From Desulfurellales bacterium (GTDB lineage: Bacteria > Campylobacterota_A > Desulfurellia > Desulfurellales > Hippeaceae), in the NCBI GenBank assembly GCA_027074255.1, contig JALTDI010000287.1, forward strand, positions 1-15,674: a stretch of 15,674 nucleotides of DNA, in the 5' to 3' direction. Each line of letters starts with the position of its first letter. Position 1 is the first letter of the stretch. Made by a program: the position numbers and the translations under genes. Positions 7,137 through 14,039 of this stretch are shown here, piece by piece. The notes beneath the pieces are model-generated. The model was given only the letters and a program-made list of their open reading frames with translations. It did not search any database and was not told the DNA's origin.

Positions 7137-9119
7137 ATGGGCAGGCTGTTCAAGATAGAAAGCTCATATCGGCCATCAGGGGATCAGCCTCAGGTCATTA
7201 AAAAGATGCTTAAAAATGTATCTGGCGGTGTGCAGTATCAAACTCTGCTCGGTGTAACCGGAAGCGGCAAAACATTTACTATTGCAAATATTATTGATAA
7301 AGTTGAAAAACCCGTCTTAATCATTTCTCACAATAAAACACTGGCCGCGCAGCTGTATAATGAATTTTCTCACTTTTTCCCTAACAATGCCGTTGAATAT
7401 TTCATATCCTATTATGACTATTATCAGCCCGAAGCGTATGTCCCTCGCACGGATACATATATTGCAAAGGATTCGTCAATAAACGACGAGATAGACAGAC
7501 TTAAACAAAAAACAACAATGAGTCTTTTAACAAGAAGAGATGTTATTGTTGTTGCAAGCGTATCCTGTATCTACGGAATAGGCGAAAAGGAAGAATACGC
7601 TTCGATGTCTCTTAATATAGCTTCGGGGGATAGAATATCGAGAGAAGAAATATTAAGCAGGCTCGTTGAGCTTTTGTATACAAGAAATGATATAGATTTT
7701 GACAGGGGGACATTCAGAGTCAGGGGAGATGTTATAGATGTTTATCCCTCATATATGAGGAATTTGTCTATCAGGATTGAACTCTTTGATGATGCTGTTG
7801 AAAATATATCGCTGTTTGACCCTATTAGTTTAAGAATTATAGAAAAGAAAAGCAGCGTTGTTATTTTCCCTGCCAATCAGTACATATCAAGCAGAACAAA
7901 AAGAGAGGCAGCGATAAAAACCATAAAAGAGGAATTGAAAAAAAGGATTGACTTTTTTAAACAGAGAGGAAAACTGATTGAAGCCCAGAGGATAGAAGAA
8001 AGGGTGAATTTTGACTTGGAGATGATGGAACAGGTGGGAACATGCTCGGGAATAGAGAACTACTCAAGGCATTTTTCAAACAGACAAGAGGGAGAGACTC
8101 CGTCAACCCTTATCAACTATTTCGGCGATGATTTCTTGACAATAATAGACGAATCGCATGTTACGATTCCACAGCTTAAAGGTATGTATAAAGGCGATAG
8201 GTCGAGAAAACAGACGCTTGTGGATTATGGGTTTAGGCTCCCAAGCGCATTAGACAACAGGCCGTTAATGTTTGAAGAACTTCGAGCACGGTGGAAGCAG
8301 GTTATATTTGTTTCCGCAACGCCTGCTGAATTCGAGAAAGAATTGTCTCAACCACACATTATAGAGCAGATAGTCAGACCGACAGGATTAATGGAGCCGC
8401 CTGTTTTTGTTAAGCCTATGAACAATGCCGTTGATGATTTAGCCGGAGAAATAAAAAAAACAACAAAAAACGGTAATAAGGTTCTCGTGACGACACTTAC
8501 AAAAAAGATGGCGGAAGATTTGAGCGAATATTATAATAATCTCGGCTTAAAAACCAAATATATGCATTCTGAGCTGAACGCAATCGAAAGGGCGGAAATT
8601 ATAAACGATTTGAGAAGGGATATTTTCGATTGTATTGTAGGTGTAAATCTTTTGAGAGAAGGGCTGGATATACCCGAGGTAGCTCTTGTTGCAATTCTGG
8701 ATGCAGACAAAGAGGGTTTTTTAAGAAGTGAAACGAGCCTTATACAAACATCCGGAAGAGCAGCAAGGAATGTTGACTCCAAGGTTATATTTTATGCAAA
8801 TAAAATGACGGATTCTATGAAAGCCGCTATAGATGAGATAAATAGAAGGAGGAAGCTGCAGGAGGACTACAACAAAAAATATAACATAACACCGAGAAGT
8901 ATAATAAAATCCAAAGATAATAGAATGCTTGAAATGTGCAATCTTGATTATACAAAATCAGCGGAAATTACAGATGATGTTGAAAAAAAAGATATACCGA
9001 GAACCATTCGCCTGTTAAGAGAAAAAATGAGAACAGCTGTGAAAAATATGGATTTTGAATCCGCTATCAAGTATAGAGACGAAATCGAAAAGCTTAAAAA
9101 ACTTGACCTTGAAACATAA
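7137..9119 (+). CDS. uvrB: Excinuclease ABC subunit B (UvrB)
   Basis: A 660-residue cytoplasmic damage-verification helicase of nucleotide excision repair. It is loaded on DNA by UvrA and recruits UvrC for incision. The Walker A loop GVTGSGKT is at 39-46. The damage-clamping beta-hairpin region YYDYYQPEAYVP is at 92-103, the Walker B/DEAD-type box DESH at 338-341, FVSATP at 391-396, and helicase motif VI QTSGRAARN at 537-545. Residues from about 620 to the end form the UVR domain that contacts UvrC (REKMRTAVKNMDFESAIKYRDE). Length agrees with the family. ATG 7137 directly follows the TAA of def at 7134-7136, and no Shine-Dalgarno-like run lies upstream, so translation is probably coupled to def. 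No other uvr gene is in the window. Confidence 0.97.
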   Translation: MGRLFKIESSYRPSGDQPQVIKKMLKNVSGGVQYQTLLGVTGSGKTFTIANIIDKVEKPVLIISHNKTLAAQLYNEFSHFFPNNAVEYFISYYDYYQPEAYVPRTDTYIAKDSSINDEIDRLKQKTTMSLLTRRDVIVVASVSCIYGIGEKEEYASMSLNIASGDRISREEILSRLVELLYTRNDIDFDRGTFRVRGDVIDVYPSYMRNLSIRIELFDDAVENISLFDPISLRIIEKKSSVVIFPANQYISSRTKREAAIKTIKEELKKRIDFFKQRGKLIEAQRIEERVNFDLEMMEQVGTCSGIENYSRHFSNRQEGETPSTLINYFGDDFLTIIDESHVTIPQLKGMYKGDRSRKQTLVDYGFRLPSALDNRPLMFEELRARWKQVIFVSATPAEFEKELSQPHIIEQIVRPTGLMEPPVFVKPMNNAVDDLAGEIKKTTKNGNKVLVTTLTKKMAEDLSEYYNNLGLKTKYMHSELNAIERAEIINDLRRDIFDCIVGVNLLREGLDIPEVALVAILDADKEGFLRSETSLIQTSGRAARNVDSKVIFYANKMTDSMKAAIDEINRRRKLQEDYNKKYNITPRSIIKSKDNRMLEMCNLDYTKSAEITDDVEKKDIPRTIRLLREKMRTAVKNMDFESAIKYRDEIEKLKKLDLET

Positions 9120-9130
9120 AAACCTATTAT
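9103..9130 (+). promoter_or_regulatory. Promoter candidate for the SmsC/SmsB-led operon
   Basis: TTGACC (9103-9108, inside the last codons of uvrB) and TATTAT (9125-9130) each match the sigma-70 hexamers at five of six positions, with a 16-base spacer. Transcription would start near 9137, about 25 bases before ATG 9162. The 42-base gap between uvrB and the next gene is the largest break between 6630 and the window end. No terminator for uvrB is visible, so read-through is also possible. Confidence 0.45.
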
Positions 9131-9161
9131 AAACGTGATATTGTAGTTTAATGGAGGTAGA

Positions 9162-9878
9162 ATGCTTACGTTAGAGAATATTAAATATTCGAAAAATTCG
9201 AACGACATCATAAAGGGCATATCGATGAAATTTGAAGAGGGTAAAGTGTACGGCATAGTTGGAAATAACGGCGTCGGTAAATCCACAATCGGATATATCA
9301 TTATGGGTTTGAGCGATTATAGGGTTAATGAGGGGGAGATTTTCCTAAATGAACGTAATATTACGGATATGCCCATAACAGATAGAGCCAAAAACGGCAT
9401 TTCTCTTTTGTGGCAGGAACCAGCAAGGTTTGAGGGAATGAGCGTTAAAAACTATTTGATGCTCAATAAAAAGATTAAACTGAAAGAGGTTGAAAAGGCT
9501 TTGGATCTCGTTAATCTTGAGCCTGACAAATATTTAAACAGGCTTGTGGATAAGAAGTTGTCCGGCGGAGAACGCAAAAAGGTCGAGATAGCAAGTTGTG
9601 TCCTTTTAAACCCTAAATTTTTAATAATGGATGAACCCGATTCGGGGATTGACATAATGAGTCTTGATATGATAGTAAAAATTATAGATTACCTTAAAGA
9701 GAGGGGCACCGGTGTCATAGTTATCACCCATAGGAAGGAGATAGCAATAAAATCGGAATATTCCTATTTGATATGTGCAGGTAAAGTTTTTTTAGAAGGC
9801 AAAAGCGATAAGATAGTGAAATACTACGAAAAGACCTGTGACACTTGCGGACATATAAACTATGCGGAGGAAAATTGA
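9162..9878 (+). CDS. SufC/SmsC-like Fe-S cluster assembly ATPase
   Basis: A 238-residue soluble ABC ATPase of the SufC type, which powers Fe-S cluster building on a SufB-like scaffold. The Walker A GNNGVGKS is at 34-41, Q-loop Gln85 is in LLWQEPARFEG, the signature LSGGE is at 133-137, Walker B with catalytic Glu158 is in FLIMDEPDSG, and the switch His is at 190 (ITHRKE). The WQEP-ARF-G wording after the Q-loop and the immediate SufB/D-like neighbour separate it from transport ATPases. The tail carries a CDTC motif (Cys226, Cys229) that classical E. coli SufC lacks. The start has GGAGG at 9153-9157. Its stop TGA overlaps the next ATG by one base, as expected for subunits of one complex. No SufD, SufS, SufE or SufU gene is nearby, so this looks like the minimal two-component SMS system. 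Confidence 0.9.
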   Translation: MLTLENIKYSKNSNDIIKGISMKFEEGKVYGIVGNNGVGKSTIGYIIMGLSDYRVNEGEIFLNERNITDMPITDRAKNGISLLWQEPARFEGMSVKNYLMLNKKIKLKEVEKALDLVNLEPDKYLNRLVDKKLSGGERKKVEIASCVLLNPKFLIMDEPDSGIDIMSLDMIVKIIDYLKERGTGVIVITHRKEIAIKSEYSYLICAGKVFLEGKSDKIVKYYEKTCDTCGHINYAEEN

Positions 9879-10837
9879 TGGATATAGTAAAGGGGTATGA
9901 AGAAGAGTTTAATCAGCTCGTTGATATATATGAAAAAAACACCGAAGATAAGAGCTTAAGAAATCCGGCTGTTGCCACTATTATCGTAAGCGGTAATAAG
10001 GTTGTGGGCTTAAACAGCGTCAAGGGAATGCATATAAACTCGAAAGTGCGCGGTGACGGTCTGGTAATAATAGATGTTGATATTGAGGATAACACGGTTA
10101 TACCGATTCCGGTTCATCTTTGCACGGGTTTTTTAAAGAAACAGGGAGAACAGATATTAAAATTTAATTATATGATAGGCAATAATGTTAAGGTGAAATT
10201 TAAATCGCATTGCATATTGACAAAAGTCGAAAAGCTGCATCACTATATGGAAAGCGATATGTATATAGGTAAAAATTCTCACGTTGTTTATGAAGATGAG
10301 CATTTTCACGATGAAAGAGGCGGTGTTTTTGTAGAAACCATAACAAAAATGAAAATTGATGAAAACGGATATTTTGCAAGCAAATTTTATGAGACCAAAA
10401 CAAGGGTCGGCAGAATAAATGTTGTGATGGACATAGAGCTTAAAGATAACGCCAAAGCCAATCTGGAGAGTAAAATATACGGCAGAGAAGACGATATCAT
10501 CGATATAAAGGAAATATTGAGATTGAACGGCGAAAATTCATCCGGTATAGCTACATCTACCGTGTTTGCAACCGACTCTACAAAAGCCCACGTTATAAAC
10601 GAGGCTTACGGGAATGCGCCGTATTCAAGGGGACACATTGAATGCAACGAGATAGTAAAGGGAGAGGGTGTTTCCGTATCGACCATACCGGTATTAAAAG
10701 TCAATAATGAGAAAGCCGAACTTACACATGAGGCAAGTGTCGGAAGAATAAAACAAGACCAGCTAGAAACACTTATGTCCAAAGGCTTAACGGAGGATGA
10801 GGCTGCTGAGTTTATTGTAAATGGATTGCTGAGCTGA
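9878..10837 (+). CDS. SufB/D-family Fe-S scaffold, SmsB-like
   Basis: A 319-residue protein with the SufB/SufD beta-helix core, shorter than E. coli SufB (~495). It should form a complex with the ATPase encoded just upstream and build Fe-S clusters. The C-terminal family block is clear: RGHIECNEIV at 251-260 with Cys256, then LTHEASVG at 282-289, then DQLETLMSKGLTEDEAAEFI at 294-313. By family knowledge the Cys in the ECNEI region and the HEA motif lie at the scaffold active site. A His/Asp/Glu-rich patch at 121-146 (LHHY, DEHFHDE) is also seen. The true start is ATG 9878, preceded by GGAGG at 9866-9870. An upstream in-frame extension to 9845 is rejected because it lies in the ATPase tail and has no comparable site. 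One SufB/D protein instead of two points to the ancestral-type SMS/minimal SUF machinery of many anaerobes. Confidence 0.88.
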   Translation: MDIVKGYEEEFNQLVDIYEKNTEDKSLRNPAVATIIVSGNKVVGLNSVKGMHINSKVRGDGLVIIDVDIEDNTVIPIPVHLCTGFLKKQGEQILKFNYMIGNNVKVKFKSHCILTKVEKLHHYMESDMYIGKNSHVVYEDEHFHDERGGVFVETITKMKIDENGYFASKFYETKTRVGRINVVMDIELKDNAKANLESKIYGREDDIIDIKEILRLNGENSSGIATSTVFATDSTKAHVINEAYGNAPYSRGHIECNEIVKGEGVSVSTIPVLKVNNEKAELTHEASVGRIKQDQLETLMSKGLTEDEAAEFIVNGLLS

Positions 10838-10843
10838 TTTTTT

Positions 10844-11113
10844 ATGTTTAAAATACTGTTTCTTATAATAATTCTGTTTATTTTTATTACCGTTTATTCC
10901 TTTAAGAAAAAGATAGATGGTATTTTAGACAGCGTTTTCCCCTCCAAAAATCGGGAAAAAAAGAGCAAAGACTCTCTTGAAGAGTTGGTGCAGTGCGCAA
11001 ACTGCGGGATTTATGTTCCGAGATCTCATGCAATTAGAAAAATTAGAATCAAAGGCGATGATTTGTATTTCTGCTCATCAAAATGCAAAGAAGAATATAA
11101 AAGCAAACAATGA
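10844..11113 (+). CDS. Small membrane-anchored zinc-site protein, PP0621-like
   Basis: An 89-residue protein with one N-terminal hydrophobic helix (about residues 3-19), a basic linker (KKK, KNREKKSK), and a C-terminal four-cysteine module. Cys51 and Cys54 (CANCGIYVPRSHA) pair with Cys77 and Cys81 (YFCSSKCKEEY), a layout that suggests a structural zinc site. This matches the uncharacterised PP0621 family, widespread in Gram-negative bacteria, whose function I do not know. With an uncleaved N-terminal anchor and a positively charged segment directly after it, the cysteine module is probably on the cytoplasmic side. It starts 6 bases after the SmsB-like stop, with no strong ribosome binding site, and overlaps the next gene by four bases (ATGA). 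It sits between Fe-S assembly and an envelope gene, so its position does not decide its role. Confidence 0.75.
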   Translation: MFKILFLIIILFIFITVYSFKKKIDGILDSVFPSKNREKKSKDSLEELVQCANCGIYVPRSHAIRKIRIKGDDLYFCSSKCKEEYKSKQ

Positions 11114-12333
11114 TTTTCCTTATACTTTCAGCTCTTTTGTTGAGTATATCCACACCGATTTCAATAGCTTTGGATAATATGGCCATAGGCCTGGGCGTTA
11201 TAGGATTGATTGCAGTTTATAGAACAATCAAAATAAAAGATATGGATTATAGAGTTTTGGGTGTTTCGGCTGTTGGTTTTATTTCATCACTATTTTCTGT
11301 TAATCCGCTTTTGAGTTTAACAAAATCACACTATCTTTGGCATTTTTTGCCCTATTTTGTAACATCAAGAATAAAAAGAGAAAAGATTAAAACACTGTTA
11401 ATGATTCTCGGAATATTTGGAATAATCGCTGTTTTGGCTGTTATGTTCCAATCTTTTACAGGTATCAAACCTACTCACATAAAATCTTTAAGTTCTATCC
11501 ATATGCTCAATAATCCTATAAGGGCCGAGGGTTTTTTTAGCACACCCCTTACCACAAGCGCAATAGTGTGTGTAATTTTTTTTATTTTTGTTTCTATTTT
11601 TATATTCTATGACGATAAAAAATGGAGGATATATTCGTTTTTTGTATCTATTTTTATGCTGGCGGGGTTGATTTTTACGCTCACTCGTTCATATTGGGTG
11701 GGTTCATTTGCAGCTTTGGTTTTACTGCCGTTCATTCATATTAAAAGCAATAGGGCAAAACTGATATCTATTGCCGGGATCGTTATTGCCGTTTTTATGT
11801 ATATTCTTGTGCCTTTAATTCACAACAGAGTCGAAACAATAATGCATTATAAAAAAAATGTTCCTGCTATGGATAGGATAGCTTTGTGGCAAGCCGGTAT
11901 TGATTTATACAAAAACTACGATTTGAAATACAAAATCATAGGCTGCGGAAGCGGTAACCTGTATCGTTTTCTTAAACCGTATCTAATAAAGCAAGTAAAG
12001 ATTATTTTTGGCGATAGAAACGTAAATTCTCATCTGTTTAGCTCCGTTCATAATGAATACCTTCAGATACTGCTTAAATGGGGCATTGTAGGTCTTGTCG
12101 TATGGCTGTATTTGTGGATTTATGTTCTGTTTAGAAATATAATATTTATAATGAAAACAAACAATAATTTTTACAAGGCTTTGATTGTCGGTATCACTAT
12201 GGGCTTTGTAGCGTTTCTTGTCGGAGGCTTTTTTGAGCACAATGTGGGAGATGCGGAGGTTATAATTTTTATAATGTATGTACTTGGTATGAATAAAAAT
12301 ATCCTTGATTCGTTAAAAGGGGAGGTTGTATGA
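11110..12333 (+). CDS. WaaL/Wzy-type O-antigen ligase or polymerase (polytopic membrane protein)
   Basis: A 407-residue, strongly hydrophobic inner-membrane protein with roughly ten predicted membrane segments and one large periplasmic loop at about 238-320. The Wzy_C/WaaL signature is visible: a membrane-edge Arg in FTLTRSYWVG (189-198), then DRIALWQAGIDLYKNY (255-270), GCGSGNLY (278-285) and HNEYLQILLKWGIVG (314-328). His314 corresponds to the conserved H-N-x-x-L of ligases. Such proteins move or polymerise undecaprenyl-linked glycans, either onto lipid A core or, in some homologues, onto proteins. No other LPS-glycan genes surround it, although lptA lies three genes downstream, so the acceptor is open. 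ATG 11110 overlaps the previous stop as ATGA, with no good Shine-Dalgarno run, implying coupled translation. The gene is followed by transaldolase with another ATGA overlap. Confidence 0.8.
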   Translation: MIFLILSALLLSISTPISIALDNMAIGLGVIGLIAVYRTIKIKDMDYRVLGVSAVGFISSLFSVNPLLSLTKSHYLWHFLPYFVTSRIKREKIKTLLMILGIFGIIAVLAVMFQSFTGIKPTHIKSLSSIHMLNNPIRAEGFFSTPLTTSAIVCVIFFIFVSIFIFYDDKKWRIYSFFVSIFMLAGLIFTLTRSYWVGSFAALVLLPFIHIKSNRAKLISIAGIVIAVFMYILVPLIHNRVETIMHYKKNVPAMDRIALWQAGIDLYKNYDLKYKIIGCGSGNLYRFLKPYLIKQVKIIFGDRNVNSHLFSSVHNEYLQILLKWGIVGLVVWLYLWIYVLFRNIIFIMKTNNNFYKALIVGITMGFVAFLVGGFFEHNVGDAEVIIFIMYVLGMNKNILDSLKGEVV

Positions 12334-12977
12334 AATTCTTTTTGGATACGGCAAATGTAGATAAAATTAAATACTATGCTGATATGGGATTGGTTGACGG
12401 TGTCACCACAAATCCGAGCTTGGTCGCAAAGGAAGGAAGAAACTTCGAAGAGGTGATAAAAGAGATTACATCCATTGTTGATGGACCTATTTCTGCTGAG
12501 GTAACGGCAACAGATAGTGAAACTATGGTTAAACAGGCAAGGCAGTTGAGTACAATTCATCAAAATATAGTTATAAAAATTCCTATGATAAAAGAGGGCA
12601 TAAAAGCTACGCATATTCTTGCAAAAGAGGGTATAAAAATAAATATGACTTTGATATTTTCTCCGAGCCAGGCTCTTTTGGCTGCAAAAGCCGGAGCAAG
12701 ATATGTAAGCCCGTTTGTCGGCAGGCTTGATGATATATCCCATATAGGAATGGAGCTTGTTGAAACTATCAGGGGGATTTTAGATAATTACGATTTTGAG
12801 TGTGAAATTATAGTGGCAAGCATTAGGAGTCCGCTTCACGTTGTTGATGCCGCTATGATGGGTGCGGATATTGCAACAATTCCGCCGGATGTTATGGATA
12901 AATTGTTCAATCATCCCCTAACCGATATAGGTCTTGCAAAATTTATGAAGGATTGGGAGAGTGCCTTTGGCAAGTAG
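12330..12977 (+). CDS. tal: Transaldolase, small TalC/FSA-like subfamily
   Basis: A 215-residue (beta/alpha)8-barrel aldolase of the short transaldolase/fructose-6-phosphate-aldolase group. It acts in the cytoplasm on pentose-phosphate pathway sugar phosphates, moving a dihydroxyacetone unit by a Schiff base. Asp6 is in FLDTAN, GVTTNPSLVAKEGR is at 24-37, and the Schiff-base Lys83 is in VIKIPM. Two residues separate true transaldolases from FSA: Glu57 (AEV, where E. coli FsaA has Gln59) and Phe129 (SPFVGR, where FsaA has Tyr131). Both are the transaldolase choices, so transaldolase activity is favoured. Length is normal for the subfamily. The start has GGGGAGG at 12319-12325 and overlaps the WaaL-type gene by four bases. 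The 3' end overlaps the next gene by 11 bases. Confidence 0.93.
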   Translation: MKFFLDTANVDKIKYYADMGLVDGVTTNPSLVAKEGRNFEEVIKEITSIVDGPISAEVTATDSETMVKQARQLSTIHQNIVIKIPMIKEGIKATHILAKEGIKINMTLIFSPSQALLAAKAGARYVSPFVGRLDDISHIGMELVETIRGILDNYDFECEIIVASIRSPLHVVDAAMMGADIATIPPDVMDKLFNHPLTDIGLAKFMKDWESAFGK

Positions 12978-13548
12978 AGTTGTTGTTGTGGCATCCAATA
13001 ACGAGCATAAAATAAGGGAAATTAAGGAGATATTAAACGGGTTTGAGATTAAAAAAGCATCCGATGTAATAAACGATTTTGAGGTTGAAGAAACGGGAAG
13101 CAGTTTTTGTGAAAATGCTTATTTAAAGGCAAAAGCCTTGAGTAAATATACAAATGATATTGTTTTGGCTGATGACTCGGGATTAGAGGTTTTTGCTTTA
13201 AATAACGAACCAGGTATTTTTTCCGCAAGGTATGCAGGAAGCGGAGACGATAAAGAAAACGTTGAAAAACTGTTGAAAAATTTGCAAACAATAGACGACA
13301 AAACAGCGAGGTTTGTCTGTTGTATGGCTGCAATTGCAGGGGATAAAGTTATACAAAAGGAAGGTTATGTTTATGGGCGACTCATTGACAAACCCATAGG
13401 TAGTAATGGTTTTGGGTATGACCCTGTATTTGTGCCGGAGGGATATGATAAAACATTTGCACAGATGCCTGCCAAAATAAAGAATAGCCTGTCTCACAGA
13501 AAAGCTGCACTTTTTAAAATAAAAAGGGCTTTGGAGGATATACTATGA
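12967..13548 (+). CDS. rdgB: RdgB/HAM1 non-canonical purine NTP pyrophosphatase
   Basis: A 193-residue cytoplasmic enzyme that hydrolyses dITP, ITP and XTP to monophosphates and so keeps deaminated purines out of DNA and RNA. The N-terminal ASNNEHKIREIKEIL gives the nucleotide-binding Asn/Lys/Glu set, ADDSGLEV the metal and catalytic Asp residues, and PGIFSARYAG, GSNGFGYDPVF and the SHRKAAL block complete the family signature. I place the start at TTG 12967, because GGGAG at 12955-12959 lies seven bases upstream of it. GTG at 12961 is the alternative, but the site would almost touch it. The protein would then begin MASRVVVVASNN, which fits the usual family N-terminus. It overlaps transaldolase by 11 bases and lptA by four, so it is inside one transcription unit. 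Confidence 0.93.
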   Translation: MASRVVVVASNNEHKIREIKEILNGFEIKKASDVINDFEVEETGSSFCENAYLKAKALSKYTNDIVLADDSGLEVFALNNEPGIFSARYAGSGDDKENVEKLLKNLQTIDDKTARFVCCMAAIAGDKVIQKEGYVYGRLIDKPIGSNGFGYDPVFVPEGYDKTFAQMPAKIKNSLSHRKAALFKIKRALEDIL

Positions 13549-14039
13549 AACTTTTTGTTTTGTTTTTTATCAGCTTTATATTTTCCGTTTCGTCTAATGC
13601 TGCCAATCTAAAACAGCTTGCTAAAAAGAACAATCAGCCCGTCCATATAACGGCTGATAAGCTTGAAGCCTTTGATAAAACCGGCGTATATAAATTTTTC
13701 GGTAATGTTGTTGCAACTCGTGGAGATATGAAGTTGACAGCCGATAAAATGACCGTTTTTAAAAACTTAAAGACAGGTGAGATAGATAAAATAATATGTG
13801 ACGGCAGGGTTATAATGACGAAAGAAAACAAAATTGCAAAGGGCGATAAAGCCGTGTATGAAAGTAAGGAGCAAAAAATAACCCTTATGGGCAATGCGTC
13901 TGTTAAAAGTGATAAAAACACCATAATCTCGGATATTATCGTATATTATATAGATAAAGATTATGCTGTGGCTCAATCTTTGAATCGGCAAAAAAGGGTT
14001 GAGGTTACTATATATCCAAACAAAAAGAGGGGTAAATAG
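13545..14039 (+). CDS. lptA: LptA/OstA-type LPS transport periplasmic protein
   Basis: A 164-residue periplasmic protein with an N-terminal signal peptide (Lys2, hydrophobic 3-15, probable cleavage after SNA at 17-19). The rest is an OstA/LptA beta-jellyroll pattern: VHITADKLEAFDKTGVYKFF around 33-52, FGNVVATRGDMKLTADKM, then repeats of similar strands (KGDKAVYESKEQKITLMGNA). LptA bridges inner and outer membrane and carries lipopolysaccharide from LptBFGC to LptDE. No other lpt genes are in the window. Length is close to E. coli LptA (185). The ATG at 13545 overlaps the rdgB stop as ATGA and has GGAGG at 13533-13537. An LptC- or LptD-N-like OstA protein is the main alternative, but size and the cleavable signal favour LptA. 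Confidence 0.85.
   Translation: MKLFVLFFISFIFSVSSNAANLKQLAKKNNQPVHITADKLEAFDKTGVYKFFGNVVATRGDMKLTADKMTVFKNLKTGEIDKIICDGRVIMTKENKIAKGDKAVYESKEQKITLMGNASVKSDKNTIISDIIVYYIDKDYAVAQSLNRQKRVEVTIYPNKKRGK

Noticed and set aside
9845..9877. Upstream in-frame start extension of the SmsB-like gene
   Set aside because: It lies within the ATPase CxxC tail and has no Shine-Dalgarno run at proper distance, whereas ATG 9878 has GGAGG seven bases upstream.
10977..11177. Second + strand open frame overlapping the PP0621-like gene
   Set aside because: It is out of frame with two better-supported genes and shows no motif. The four-Cys protein and the WaaL-type start explain the region.
12171..12743. Open frame of about 190 codons on the minus strand
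   Set aside because: It lies fully across the WaaL-type and transaldolase genes, both strongly recognised on the + strand. Its peptide is Cys/Tyr/Phe-rich without any family motif, as expected of an antisense shadow.
12961..12966. GTG start for rdgB
   Set aside because: GGGAG at 12955-12959 nearly touches this GTG but is seven bases before TTG 12967, which also gives the usual short N-terminus.
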